Below, one piece after another: positions 1-14,837 of a stretch of 64,000 bases of DNA. The DNA is from Neoechinorhynchus agilis (lineage: Eukaryota; Acanthocephala): the NCBI GenBank assembly GCA_051530055.1, contig CM121343.1, forward strand, positions 5,518,001-5,582,000. Reading direction: 5' to 3'. Positions within the stretch are counted from its first letter, which is position 1. Each line of letters begins with the position of its first letter. A program made the position numbers and the translations under genes. Below the pieces are notes generated by a model that did no database searches, was not told the DNA's origin, and saw only the letters and a list, made by a program, of their open reading frames with translations.

Positions 1-469
1 TCTTATATACTAACATTTACTTCGTGTTCTGAAACCATTAATTTCCAGCTTGATGCACTCGAGCATCGTTGCGTTTGGATGCGCAAATCGAATTAAAACA
101 TATAGAAGATCGAACTCCACATTAAAGAGAAGTGAATTACATTTTTAGCAACTGTCTAATATTCCCCAAGTTAAACTGAAGGAGAAAGTAAGAAAGTTTT
201 TTACTTAGCATACTTTCTGAAGAGGAAAATTACGGCAGTGAATGGCTTGATTTCAAAGATAACAAACCTCTAAACGCCCATTCCACTTTTTTCTAATTCC
301 TCGCTGGTGGCACTGATTATTCGCCTTTAAGAAAAAATGCATTGTGAAGGCAATTCTTTTTTGTAAGGGAAAAATTGAATGTTTGGCTTTCGAAACTGTA
401 TTTTTTAGAGGCTCAAATCACGTTTATATTGAGCTTTTTTTTAAATTTAACAAAAAAATTCGTCTTTAG
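1..469. other. Upstream flank, probably QSOX introns/exons not resolved
   Basis: No exon here can be defined with confidence. Because the QSOX reading frame opens exactly at a 3' splice site near 469/470, earlier exons must lie here or beyond the left edge. A short stretch around 220-290 could translate to a segment with EWL, resembling the helix before the Erv domain in QSOX, but no convincing splice pair frames it. Confidence 0.4.
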
Positions 470-1277
470 GAAGAAATAGGGGAATCTGCGTTTCCCTCAA
501 CAATCAGATGGAAAGCCTGTAAGGGATCGAAAAAATTCTACAGAGGTTATCCTTGTTCGTTGTGGTTGCTTTGGCATGTAATGTCTGTTAACGGACCCTC
601 AGGCGGCGGTTAGATATTCCGAGTTTTTGTCGTGCATTATCTTGAGCCTAAACAGGTCACCGGAACAGTGGAGCTGCCCTGATTGAGTCGATAAGGCAAT
701 ATATGAAATACTTTTTTTCGTGTCATCAATGTTACAATCACTTTGAGATCTACGCGGATCGTTACGCGCCTAGTGTTCAAGATTTAGACGATGGCATTCT
801 ATTTCTATGGCAAGGTAAAGATTCGCTTTTCTCATTGAACACAAACATATTCTACATATAGTTCACAATGTTCTAAATAGAAAGCTGATAGATAAGTCTA
901 AAAACATGAGTTTTTACGAAGATCCACTATACCCAAAAAGGATTTTTCCAACTGAACTGGAGTGTCCTAATTGTCGATCAGCACATAAAGTCACTGACTC
1001 GGATCCGATGGACATGTCATATTGGAATCGGGATGAAGTGCTTAGATTTCTCCGTAAAGTATACAGTGTTGAAAATATCGATTTCCGTGAGGAACCCTAT
1101 GCAGAGGACAGGGATAACATACGTACAAGCGAATGGCTTGAACGCATGGATCGAAATCGACACATGAAAAGGGTCTTGAATGCAGAGAAGGTTGCTCAAA
1201 ATGCGGCTGATCAAGGAAAGGCATTTTCATTTTGGACTCTCACAATTTCCATTCTGATCACCGTGGTTCAAACGTGA
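470..1277 (+). CDS. Quiescin sulfhydryl oxidase (QSOX), C-terminal part, 5' incomplete
   Basis: QSOX enzymes oxidise cysteine thiols to disulfides in secreted proteins, passing electrons through an FAD-binding Erv domain to oxygen in the ER/Golgi or outside the cell. Three exons join in frame: 470-608, 656-814 and 862-1277, with introns of 47 bp each. The first encodes FYRGYPCSLWLLWHVM, like the Erv-domain start of animal QSOX. The second encodes YMKYFFSCHQC, whose CxxC is the redox-active pair beside FAD. The third encodes EDPLYPKRIF followed by CPNC, the structural C-terminal CxxC, then a helix and a hydrophobic tail (FWTLTISILITVV) that may be a membrane anchor, as in vertebrate QSOX1. Only about 237 residues of an expected 500-700 are visible; the thioredoxin domain must lie to the left. 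The family call is secure, the exact first splice site less so. Confidence 0.85.
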
Positions 1278-1410
1278 ACGATGGAGACAAGAGATGGGCA
1301 CATGCAAAATCAAAATAAAACTGATCTCGATCGTTAAAGAGGTTATTTGATCGCAGACTGATTTATTTCTTGCTTTCTAAATTTTCACAACATTCGTCTC
1401 GCAATCAATT

Positions 1411-2285
1411 TTATCGGCCTAATTCAAATGGTGTATTTTCAATTGCCTCCAATTCGCACGTAGCCCGAGCACCTTTGAGCTTACTTGAACAAAACAAAAA
1501 CATTAACGAACACAAAATGAGTATTGTAAATGCAATCCACGCAAACACGGTCGATATTCCATTGTAGTGAGTCGATGTTTCGGGATAACTTCGAAGATTC
1601 AGGTCTCTACTGTGTCTTACCATGTTGTTCACCAGTTCCATGCAGACGAGAACACATATGGCTAAGAAATATTCGCAAAGAATTAGACTCCCGAAAATGA
1701 GGGAGATACCTGTCACAAAATATAAAACTCCAGTCAATCTTTTGAACATGTATCGATGCGCTTTGGTACTGTAGATCCCAAATGCGAATGATATTGATAT
1801 GAGTGCGAACAAAATGGTTGCAAACGCTATTTCAGCTTTACGGCAAGCTTTTTAACAATTCGATGATTCTTAAATTGTGGCGGTATAGCCAAAAAGTGAA
1901 CACTCACCTATAATAGTGTGATCGATAAACGGATCCTTTCCAGCGCCTTTTAACCAGTAAAAGTTGCAAACTTTATCTTTGAAATAAAGAGATGAGTTTG
2001 AAAAAAGGAAGCAAATGTCCTACATCCTTTGTCTGTTGCCCGAACGGATTCGACATGACAGAAGCTGAGTGCTCCAAAGAAAGCTTGATATACATGCCTC
2101 TTCAAATACTGATCATAGAATCTTCCTGGGAAAGTGACAACGATCCATCTATCAACTGCAAAGGAGAGTAATAAAAGAAATGCTGCAATCGGTGTCATAG
2201 CGAGCGCAGTAGCGATAATCTTTGGTCGCAACTTCTTAAAAGTCGAGTCGGGACGTGGAGTACCCAATATATCCGTCTTTGACAT
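1411..2285 (-). CDS. Claudin/PMP22-like four-transmembrane protein
   Basis: Three exons (2285-2024, 1976-1908, 1847-1411; introns 47 and 60 bp) join in phase to give about 255 residues. The protein has a short cytoplasmic start (MSKTDILGTPRP), TM1 (IATALAMTPIAAFLLLLSFA), an extracellular loop of about 75 residues with two cysteines (SFCHVES and KVCNFYW), TM2 (AFATILFALISISFAFG), TM3 (GVLYFVTGISLIFGSLIL) and TM4 (FAWIAFTILILCSLMFLF), then a charged tail. Length, topology and the long first loop with a cysteine pair match the claudin/PMP22/clc-like families of cell-contact and channel-auxiliary proteins. The W-GLW motif of true claudins is not obvious, so a nematode clc-like or voltage-gated calcium channel gamma-like protein is equally possible. 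It lies tail to tail with QSOX, about 130 bp apart. Start ATG at 2285 gives a sensible N-in topology. Confidence 0.7.
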
Positions 2286-2432
2286 TTTCGAGTATAAGGT
2301 GACGTTCCGTGGTTATAAGAGCTGCTCAAGATATGTCTAAAAGAGGTTACGCCAAAAGTCAACAACTTGTAGAATTGTGTCTAATCGAGCAGCAATTGAC
2401 ATTCGTGTTTCTGATTTCAGCCAGACTCGAGA

Positions 2433-2971
2433 ATGCTGTTGAAAGAAGATCCTTTTTCCGTCACTGAAGTGCGTACGAAATTAGATTTCCTTGAGAGAAA
2501 GGGAAGTAGCAACCGGAGTTTCAGAGCAAATACGTCCGGAGCGAGTGATATAAATATGTATCGGGAGGTGTGCGTTTCCCACGAGATACCGATCAATTTG
2601 TCCCCTAGAACAAATAGACTTTGGGGTTGTATATGCAGAAAATGAGGATTGACTCATGGTTGTTGGGGGATAAGAGCGTGAGTCATTCATAATTAATTTG
2701 GATAAAGGCGTTTTTTCCGGCCTTGCACAGCTTCGCAATCATGAGTGTGCAGCATGCCGTGCATCAAGATATTCCAGATTATGGAAACACTTCTACTGAA
2801 TGCCATCATGATCCCGTCAACGCTTTTGCACCTACAAGCGTTCTTAGCACAACCTCCAGTAGTAGCAGTAGAAGAAGAAAGCGTTCACACTGGAATGCAG
2901 CCAAGACCGACGATGCAACCAAACGGTGTCTTTTTGTTATTACTTACAATGAAAAGCAGCTTGCAATCTAA
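2433..2971 (+). CDS. Possible small gene, unrecognised (weak)
   Basis: An open stretch follows a good 3' splice signal (ttctgatttcag near 2420) and begins with ATG at 2433; it reads about 70 codons. A second open stretch starts after another splice-like acceptor near 2728 and contains ATG 2741. It runs to 2971 with a Ser-rich then Arg/Lys-rich segment (SSSSSRRRKRSHW). The two could be exons of one gene, but I could not find a single phase-consistent join, and neither matches a family I know. This may be noise between divergent genes. Confidence 0.2.
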
Positions 2972-3384
2972 GATTCATTAATACAAGATCATTAAACCGA
3001 GAAGTATGATAATATTTTGGATTATTATCGAATATTAAACAATGAAATTACTTTAAAGCGCTCTAAGCTTACCAACCGAATGTTTGATTTCTTTACTTTC
3101 ACCGTATACGACGAGTAAAGTGGTTATGAAGCCTCTAGAGAAATATAAGAAAACTTAAGATCTGTGTGCGTGGATCTGGTCTTAACAATCTATGTGGTTT
3201 ACGTTGTCGCATCTTTGGATACCGAACAATGAAAAACATTTTTAACAATGGTCGGTTTCTTTGGTACCCAAGTTTCATTTGAAGTATTTGAGTGCCATTT
3301 AAATATCCTCGTAAAAGTGCCTAAAGTTTAATGTATTGACTTATTACCGCCCGTGGATTGATATTGCCCGGAAATCTTACAGAA

Positions 3385-3670
3385 ATGATGAGACTAAGTA
3401 CGACAATCGGTAAATTCTGATGTGAAATAATTGTACATTAACGTCCTACGATTTACAGCCATCGTCTTATTAACACTTTGGGTTGGATCGTCAGCATTTG
3501 TTGTATTTGAATGCCAAACAGACGATGAGTTGGAAAACGGCCAAAACTTAATTTATTTCCGGTGCTCGTACAATGCTAAAAAAAGCCAACCGAAAAATAG
3601 AGCAATCGAGCATCGATCAATGCCCATGAAACAAAACTATTACAGAGGACTTGTTCCAAGAATAGGCTAG
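3385..3670 (+). CDS. Small secreted protein, unknown function
   Basis: Two exons, 3385-3409 and 3459-3670, separated by a 49-bp GT-AG intron, join in phase to a 78-residue protein. It begins MMRLSTTIAIVLLTLWVGSS, a textbook signal peptide: a basic residue, a long Leu/Ile/Val core, and small residues before a likely cleavage at about residue 20-22 (GSSA). The mature part is about 56 residues with two cysteines (FECQ and FRCSYN), so one disulfide is possible, and a basic, proline-containing tail ending LVPRIG. There are paired basic sites (KK) but no repeated amidated peptide, so a neuropeptide precursor is not supported. The ATG doublet at 3385 gives the start. I recognise no family. The splice-restored signal peptide is the main reason to believe the gene is real. 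Confidence 0.5.
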
Positions 3671-6600
3671 ATAAAAACGCCAAATATATTTACTCGCGTC
3701 AATGGTCCGCTGGCATGGTGGCACTACTCATCAGAAATGAATATAAACCATCAAAAGATATTTCCTCATAAGAAGTTTTTTTATAATAGTTACTAAATAT
3801 ATTTTATCCAAAACATTTTTCTGCTAAAAGAACAGAAACGCAATATATCGTCGCCATGGGTAGCTTCGCAATTTCTACACTGTAAGTTTTCCCTTGCGAC
3901 TCTAGCAAAGATGCTAAAAGATACTATCGCTCCCATACGCTTTGATATCGAGGTTCTAAAAATAACCCAATATTTTGTAGTTTTAGTTATTCTCGTAGCT
4001 CTAATTTCGTACAATGAACAGCAACCTAATAAACAACAAATGCTGTGTTCCACCCGCGATTTTTTGTTATAGTATCTTCGAAATCATCAAAAGGCATCAT
4101 TGAAATTGAGGACGGTTGTTTCTCTCGATGATTAAAGACTATTTATAATCCACTTTTCAAGCAAACCAAAAGAGCTACTTACAGAACGCCAATCACAACA
4201 TTGACATGATAAAAACATACGAACCAATTATGAGTGGGAAATACACGGGGACGACGATCGGGGAAAAACAATTTTAGTTCAATCATAAAGCGTGAGAAGT
4301 AATACGTTAATATTTCCGAAAATTTCATTCATTTGAAAGTAAATTAATTGATCGATTCAATTTAAAAGGACTATAATCGAGCTATTTTAAGACGAGCAGC
4401 TTACAAAGTACAAAACAAATTTTTGGTGATCTAAATCGAGAAGATGTTTTAGATCAATCTTCCCCACTCAATGACAACTGCGACGCGGCATTGTGACATA
4501 TCTCGTTTGTAAAAATTATGGAGGGTTCTAAATATTGTATCTTATACGGTAGATAAATATTAAATCAGCCAGAGATTTGACGACCACAACCTTTTAGATC
4601 TATTCGTGGAGGAGGTGTAAAGGGGACCCATAAAGCGATTAAAGAAAGGTTTTTAGATGCAATCAATTGCTATAATAAAGGTTAATAATACTAATCTATA
4701 GTGGATCATTTTCGACGGAATCAATAAAGGTGTGCTCGACGACCATGAACGTTGTACCATAAAACTTTAATATTTGCATTTAGAAGAGCAAAATATTTTG
4801 ATGCCAAGAAATTATGGCCATTGACGCGTCTGATTTCACAAAGAATAAAATTGATAGGCAATCAAATTTTGTTGAATTTTGTCGGCATTTTAGAATTAGC
4901 TTTACGCCACCAAAATGTTAATTGACTAGGTATTCATAATTCCTACATTACAAAGATTAGTAAGCTGACTTAGTATTGTAGAAGTTCATTTTTATTGCTG
5001 TAATTTTTGAATTGTAAAATATTCGACGGAAGAGCAAATTCGGCTGAAATGAAGAAAATTGCTTCACGGGATAATCGTTTCGGAGTAGTGTACGGGAAAT
5101 ATAGACTGAGTCGATACCGCAGACACGCTGACATTGAGGAAATTATAGACATGCTTGAAGACAATGGAAGGAAAATATGGCAGATGCCGTGAACACGGAA
5201 AATGGCATGAAATTCAATCACCGAAAATGTTTCCGATAAACTTATCAATTTCTCGTCTTTGTATTCTTTGCTAATATAATAATTGCAGTTTACCGATCAT
5301 ATATACATTTACGCCTAGTTTTTTCCTTTCCCATGTTTGTGTATTGTCCTTCATAAAATTATTAACAAGGGTTCAAAAGCACATCAAATAAGCTTCCTGC
5401 TTTTCACGACGTTCAATTCATGGTATCAACTCGGCAATCAAGCGATTTCTCCATTTTTCACAATCATTAAATATCAGCTGATTTCAAGCATATTCTTTTT
5501 GCACTAAACAAATAGAATTGAGTGCTTTTAACATTGGAAAGGCGTTATTCAATCTGCGCATGCGATAGATCTCATCAAGAATGCACTTTTCTTACCTTTT
5601 TTTGCTCTCGATTTCTATGACTAGAAAAGTCGGAAAATTCATCATTCTTTTCGCATCACGAGAATATCCTCATTTCCTTTATTTTAATTCCAATTATTAG
5701 ATCCCTGAATTCTTAAAAGTTTGCTTGCTGCATTCTAATAGCATCTTAGCGATTTTTAAGTATAAAATCAGTGTAACCAAAATTGTAATTTTCGCTGCTG
5801 GCAACTATTTAGATTGCGATTCACTCTGCATTGTTGCCATATTTTTTCATGCATTTTTCGAAATCGATTCTGTCACACTGGACACTAGGCGATCTCAGTC
5901 ATCCCACACTGACGGACTCTATTGATATTTCGAAAAGAATTCGGGTTTTAAAGAACTTACCTAATAGAAACGTATCTTAAAGTTTCATCACTACTTTTCA
6001 GTATCCGAAAAATGAATACCCAGCCAGTTTTGAATTGGCGATAGAACATAGACTAGAGCTTGGAATGAAAAAATGCTAACAAAATGTTGTACGAATGATC
6101 CCTAAGATCTACTGACGTGACTCTTGTGAGCTAATAAGGGAAAGATCTCTTGACCAGAAGTTGAGGGTTGCGCAATTTAGATCGATTATATCGAATTTAT
6201 CGCAGCTCGTAGAACAAACATTGTTGCCATTATGGAGATAACGGAAAATCCAGTTTTACGTAGAAAGATCTCTACAGTTCACCTCTAATTTGACAAAAAG
6301 CCAACGATATGGCATTTTCTACTGATTGGAATCGACAAAATGCTACAAATTTCATCAAAATGTTTTAAAGGAGAAAACCTCTCCTCATCATTGTTTCTCC
6401 GGTGGATTATGATCACCACAGGCTCGATGATTATTTTAAAAAGACAAAATAATATGTTTGATAGAGTTGGTGGTTAGGAGCAAAATCGAAACGTTTTTTG
6501 GCATTTTCCCTTTTAATTTTTGAGAATGAAGACGAATTCACCGGGGCGAAAAGGCAATTATGAAAAACCAGTGGACCTAAATCGTTGTCCTGACATGCAA

Positions 6601-6794
6601 ACGCTTTCGAATGTATTTACAAAAGTACTGCGAACCTTAATAGTACAATCACATTGCCATATCCTGTAATGAGTATCGGCATTATGGTGGTGATCATACG
6701 CTGCTTACACATTCTCAATTCCCATGCCATGCAGACGTGGTATACATATATATTAACTTCTTTGAATTTAAGGTTCCCAAGACAACGTTGAAAA
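3671..6794. other. AT-rich intergenic region
   Basis: About 3.1 kb with no recognised gene. Short open stretches occur on both strands, for example plus 5007-5192 (about 60 codons with many basic residues) and minus 3793-4053, but none has a homologue I recognise, a clear start context or partner exons. No RNA gene or array was seen. Confidence 0.5.
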
Positions 6795-8567
6795 TCAATT
6801 ACGGTAGTAATGATGGCTGTTATCTCGGTGTTGTTGATATTGATGCCGGCCTCGGTTGTACCTTCGGTTTCGGTATTCCCTGTTGTCACGAGCTCTTGAT
6901 TGCTCTTGAGCTCGCCTCCTCGCTAATTGAACGTTTCTTCGGTTGCTTGAGAGCAGAAGAGGAAACCCGTATGGGTTGTGTCCAACATTCAATAATCCCG
7001 TTCCTCCGGTTGGAGCACCCGCTACACCACCATTTTGCAACTGGGGTCGTCTGATTTGTTGTTGACGAATTTGACTTTGAAGCATAAATGAGTTCTGCAT
7101 GGATTGTTGGTTTTCACGGGCCATAGCAGCTGCTTCTTGTTGTTTGGTTCGCATGGCTTCAATGGCTCGTCGTTTACGTTCCAAAAAGATATTGTATCCT
7201 TCACTTTCATGATGTCGAGACATGAGGGATTCTAAGGTATCTACCCGGTCACAGCTGAAAAACGCATTGTAGTCCAAAGCCCCCTCGGCGTCAGGTCTAT
7301 GTGTCGGATCAAGAGTCAAAAGATGATCAATCAAATCAATGACATCGTCGTTTTCGACATAAATTTTCAATTCTTCACGAACTCTTCGTCTGCATGTATC
7401 TTTAAACTTTATAGGGCGATAATGTTCATAAGTGGTCAAAGAAGGCCAGGTCTGAGGTGTCATTGGTCCGCATATTGAAGCGATCATACTCAATAGCTGC
7501 ATTTCAGCTTCCGCCTTGAACAATGGTCTCCTCGTAAACAATTCGCCGATCACGCATCCTGTGGACCAAATATCGATCTTATTATTGTACCTGTTGCATC
7601 CCATTAGAATTTCAGGAGCTCGGTACCACAAAGTGACCACTTTTATCGTGTGGCGTTGTTCCTTAACTACGTCACTTGGGAATCTCTCCATGTTATAGCT
7701 AAGTTTGGCAAGTCCGAAATCGCCGATCTTCACATGTCCAGCGGCTGATAGGAAGATATTAGCCGGTTTGAGATCTCTGTGGAGCACCCCGGATACATGC
7801 AAATGCATCAGCGCACTTAGCATCTCGAAAGCAATGAGAAGAATTTCTTCCTGTTTGATGGATATTGTGCTATTACAAACGATACTGCAGAGATCAAAAG
7901 AGCAGCATTCGAAAGCTAAATAGAACACATCCGGACTTGTCTTTTTTGTGTTCTGTTTTACAAAAACCTCCAATAATCTCACAATATTTGGATGATCGAC
8001 AGTGGACAGAATTCGAATCTCACGTATTGTGGTTATCGGGAATCCATCATGGTCCATCTCTAAGAAGACTCGCTTCAAAGCAATCACTACGTTTGAATTG
8101 CCAGCGCGCTTTACACACTTGTTAACGTCACCGAATGTTCCACGTCCGAGGTGATCGACGGTACGGTACGCCTCCACTTTATTTCTACAAGCCGGACTAG
8201 GCAGTTCCACGCGACGCATGAGATTTGCACTCAAAGGCGGATCCGTTTGACATGTTGTCCAATCGATCACTATCATCTTGTACATTGAATTCGGATCATC
8301 TGACATTGGAGGTGATAAGAAATAAGGATTACCCACATTTTTCTCATTTCCTTGGTTATCCTTACTGAAACATGGAACACTGATGGCTCCAGTTGAACAA
8401 CCTTGCGTTCTTGACGCACAAGTTCCCAATTGGTCGTCGAAAGGAGGATGCTTCGTTTGACTGCTGAAAGATTCACGCGAATCCAGGCAACGACGTTTGG
8501 CCGAGTTTTGGGAGCCATCGTCGTAGGGCAATCCATTGTAGTTGTCCATTTGCTTCTTCCGATCCAT
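6795..8567 (-). CDS. Cyclin-dependent kinase 9-type kinase (P-TEFb catalytic subunit)
   Basis: CDK9 with cyclin T phosphorylates the RNA polymerase II C-terminal domain and pausing factors to release paused polymerase in the nucleus. The 590-residue protein is one uninterrupted exon. Residues 1-130 are a low-complexity extension. The kinase domain spans about 134-430: glycine loop GRGTFGDV (141-148), ATP lysine in ALKR (165), PITTIRE helix (177-183), HRDLKPAN (263-270), DFG (283-285), an activation-loop threonine in RHTIKVV (307), WYRAPE and CGPMTPQTWP. The last resembles CSGSITPEVWP of CDK9 and is the best subfamily marker. All catalytic residues are present. After the kinase comes a long Gln/Arg/Asn-rich tail (about 455-590) with RNRRYNRGRHQYQQ, unlike the short vertebrate tail but like long-tailed nematode CDK9s. 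The helix reads PITTIRE, not PITALRE (CDK9) or PITAIRE (CDK12/13), so CDK12/13 remains a minor alternative. Confidence 0.85.
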   Translation of the reverse strand: MDRKKQMDNYNGLPYDDGSQNSAKRRCLDSRESFSSQTKHPPFDDQLGTCASRTQGCSTGAISVPCFSKDNQGNEKNVGNPYFLSPPMSDDPNSMYKMIVIDWTTCQTDPPLSANLMRRVELPSPACRNKVEAYRTVDHLGRGTFGDVNKCVKRAGNSNVVIALKRVFLEMDHDGFPITTIREIRILSTVDHPNIVRLLEVFVKQNTKKTSPDVFYLAFECCSFDLCSIVCNSTISIKQEEILLIAFEMLSALMHLHVSGVLHRDLKPANIFLSAAGHVKIGDFGLAKLSYNMERFPSDVVKEQRHTIKVVTLWYRAPEILMGCNRYNNKIDIWSTGCVIGELFTRRPLFKAEAEMQLLSMIASICGPMTPQTWPSLTTYEHYRPIKFKDTCRRRVREELKIYVENDDVIDLIDHLLTLDPTHRPDAEGALDYNAFFSCDRVDTLESLMSRHHESEGYNIFLERKRRAIEAMRTKQQEAAAMARENQQSMQNSFMLQSQIRQQQIRRPQLQNGGVAGAPTGGTGLLNVGHNPYGFPLLLSSNRRNVQLARRRAQEQSRARDNREYRNRRYNRGRHQYQQHRDNSHHYYRN

Positions 8568-9439
8568 TATCTAAAAATATCGACAGAGGAGCACAACGAA
8601 AGCGTTTTCGGGCTCTATAATTGATACACGCGAAGAAAATCATGTAATTATCGCAACAAGGAACAATCCGACACAATAAACACGGCTGCACTCATTGGCA
8701 AATGATAGCACAAACAATACGGACGAGCGAGAGAGCGGAAACCCGTCAAAATTCAACGATTCTTCCGGCTTATTTCCAAGGATGTCAAAAAGGAATTAGA
8801 AATGAAAACGTTCAATAATGAACGATTATGTAATCGTACTCACGTGAGACAGAAAACCTCTTAATTGCAACGAGCTGGGATTACGAAACCATATGACGTC
8901 ATCAAATTGCAATGCAACGCGCGAGTCTGATCAAAATGATCTTTCAAAACTGCGTCAAGATTGCGTGTTTAATGAGTTCAAAACGAGTCAGCGTTTTCTC
9001 AGAAGAATGTAGGATTGGTTAATAAAACACGAGACCTATTTATCTTTGTTTCGCGCATTACCTGAATTAGAGAGGCACGGATACAGCACCGAACTGAATA
9101 AAGGACACTCCAGAGTACTAATTATCTAAGTCGCTCTACACGGCCTCATTATACGACTCCAATCCAGAGTTTTTTTAGCTGGCACACACGCGAAAGAATG
9201 GTATCGGTCCGAAGGAAAGATTGCGTAGAAAACAGAACTTTGCTGAAAAGAAGGTAGTAATTAGCCGGATTCGCGAACGTGTTCACAGTATCCGGAAATT
9301 GTGCCATGTAACCACATTGACGAACTAACGTATTTATTGTTATTTGGGTTTCGCTTATCGACGTCAACAGTACGTCGACTGATTGAATCACAGTCGTTTT
9401 AGGAGTTCATCACACACAAACCAAATAACTTTGAACTAT
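8568..9439. other. Upstream flank of the CDK9-like gene
   Basis: About 870 bp with no gene seen. It should contain the promoter of the minus-strand kinase; I could not point to a convincing core element. Confidence 0.4.
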
Positions 9440-9604
9440 CGATCTTTATTTGGTTTTACTATTTCGTTTTTCATTCCTGTAAACATCCCGACGTTGCCAG
9501 TATACTGGCAGCGTTCCCTCGCTGTATCGCAATTCGTTGAGCGAGGAAATCTCTCGAGCGCGATTCCCCCGTCATCCTTTTCGTCACTTCTTCAGTTGAA
9601 CTAA
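9440..9604 (+). mobile_element. 3' end fragment of a non-LTR-type reverse transcriptase (weak)
   Basis: The plus strand reads YWQRSLAVSQFVERGN before a stop, which resembles the extreme C-terminus shared by the other RT fossils in this window (QR.S.AVQRGNA.S). Sequence downstream (from 9605) is the dispersed foldback repeat. Only about 50 residues are recognisable, so the assignment is tentative. Confidence 0.35.
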
Positions 9605-10172
9605 ATGTACCCAGGGAGGCAGCCTACGGGGTTTCCGCCGATCCCGGGTTCCGGCGAGTCAAAACGAAAACAAAGAGAGTGGAGGGAAACTCTTCCATTG
9701 TTCCCTATTCCCTCGTGTTGACCATCTCAATATGCGTATATCGAATCTTTTTTATAAGTCGAGGCCTTGGAGGATAAAGATGTTCCTCCGTCCCCATTGG
9801 AACTTTCATAAATTTTTAAGGTGTTAACAAATTGAGGATTTCAAAATTCGGGTCGTCAGATAGGTCGCTTGTGAACGCCAGAGAGGGATCGTTAAAGAAG
9901 AATGTATATTTCAACTGATTGAATCAGTCATTGTCAATTCTATCTAAAAATTGGCACGTATTTGTCAAAAAAAACACAAACCAAATCATTGTTTTCGTTT
10001 TGACTCGCCGGAACCCGGGATCAGCGGAAACCCCGTAGGCTGCCTCCCTGGGTACATTTAGTCCAACTCAAAGGGTTATTGGAGGGAAACTCTTCCATTG
10101 TTCCCTATTCCCTCGTGTTGACCATCTCAATATGCGTATATCGAATCTTTTTTTTTATAAATCGATGGAATT
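9602..10172. repeat. Dispersed foldback-type repeat, copy 1
   Basis: A GC-rich block ending in the complement of CGGGTTCCGGCGAGTC occurs at 9605-9672 and again, inverted, at about 10000-10070. The intervening DNA includes a segment (9765-9970) that is nearly identical to 56380-56590. So this is a second, rearranged copy of the element at 56005-56852. No transposase is encoded. It behaves like a non-autonomous foldback or MITE family. Confidence 0.7.
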
Positions 10173-11772
10173 TTCGCTACAGCGAACGTCGGTTTTATAG
10201 AGAACCCAATTAAGTTTGTTCACAAAGATGGTTTTGAACAGTTCAATGTTTCACCTACATAGGTCACCTCGCAGTGTTTGCAAGGAATGCGGTATACTAC
10301 ATCCGAAATCGTGTTTAGTTGATGTTATCGTTTAAAGATACGATATTGGGGGTTCTCTTGTGATATAGGCGAACGGAGCATTGGAGCAAGCATCATCGAT
10401 CAATTAAGAGCCTGTCGTATCGCCCAATCCGGGCAGTGCCTTCTTTTCAACATATTATCGATCTTACGAAAACTCTCCCATGATCAATATTGCAGACTTT
10501 GGAAGCTCTCCGGAATAAAGACTGCGCTTATTTTGAATGCTTGAGGAGAGTTGGGTTTCAAAAAGATGTGCTTTTCCGACAGATTCCAGATTTCCAGTAT
10601 ATGCAAGTGCTTACTTGAACGTGCAAAATGAACCATTGAATGGTCTTGTCTTTATTGTTGAATAAATGCGTAAGTGGAAGGAGTTTAGGATCTGATTTGA
10701 ACACACAGAACACGTCGCGATGCCTGTTTGCCAGAGTAATTCCGGTTTGCGTTGCATGCATGAATCTCGTCAACAATCAAGTCAAAATATTCAGATAAAT
10801 CAAGGATGCCAAATTTTTTAGTTTCTTCATCCCTTTAAAAGCCCACAAAGTCATTTCCTATTTGTTAGCAACATTTTCTTAAGAAAGGTTGACCAATGAT
10901 TTAAAAATCATTGAGATTTACTCCTGGAACTTGACAGAAAAGCTGCAACGCCCGCAAAAAGCGCTTGAGCTAAAACAAATGTTAAAATGCCGCTAAATTA
11001 CTGTTTGCTAATAAATGGTTTCATCATAAGTAGTTCTATACGTATAAATCGAATAATCACCATTGTGAGCGAACACTTCCTAATTTTGCTATTTTTAATA
11101 ATCCTTGTCTATAAATTTTACGTGGCCTTTATTCATTTATACAAAAATGTTCAAATCTAAAAAAAGCTCTATTGTTTGACTGACAGATTATAATTTGAGA
11201 AGTAGAAAGAGCTTTCGGAACAAAACGAACTTTAGATATCCACCATCGTAGGACGATTTTCATCTCAGCTTCGTTATTGACATTTAAAACCTTTCTGATC
11301 GAAAAATTACGCTCCACCTGTCACCGAAATGCTCAATCAGATTAGCTTCTATATAAGAAGGCAGGTCGCTTCTACATTTATCCAAGCCACCCACAAAACA
11401 TTTTGTCTTTTGTTATTAACGTGTAAGTAGCCAGCATCTTATTTATCTAACAAATACGGATTGTTGTGTTTGTAAATCAAAAATTTATGTGTTGGAGCAC
11501 TTTAGAAGAACTTGGCTTAAATATATGAATGGTCGGAGATCACTAGTCGAGTTTTTCTCATCGACATTTTAAATTTTGGATCTTCATTTGGAGAGAGAAC
11601 TTGGGCCGTCAAACTCTACCTTTTTGATAAATTAAATAAACCGAGGAAATATAAGATATCTTTTCTATTTGTATCTAATAACGGAGCTTGGAAATTCGTT
11701 GATAGTGTTCGTTATGTGAGCAAAATGCCTTCCTTTGGGTTACTCAATTGTTTTCCCATCTACATTTATTAC
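10173..11772. other. Intergenic region
   Basis: About 1.6 kb between the repeat and the CSK-type gene. Only short shadow reading frames are present. Nothing recognisable on either strand. Confidence 0.5.

Positions 11773-14837
<3,065 letters not shown>

Noticed and set aside
1017-1230. Minus-strand frames over the QSOX exon
   Set aside because: Shadows of the well-supported plus-strand exon.
7516-8125. Plus-strand frames inside the CDK9-like gene
   Set aside because: They overlap invariant kinase codons on the minus strand and have no homology.
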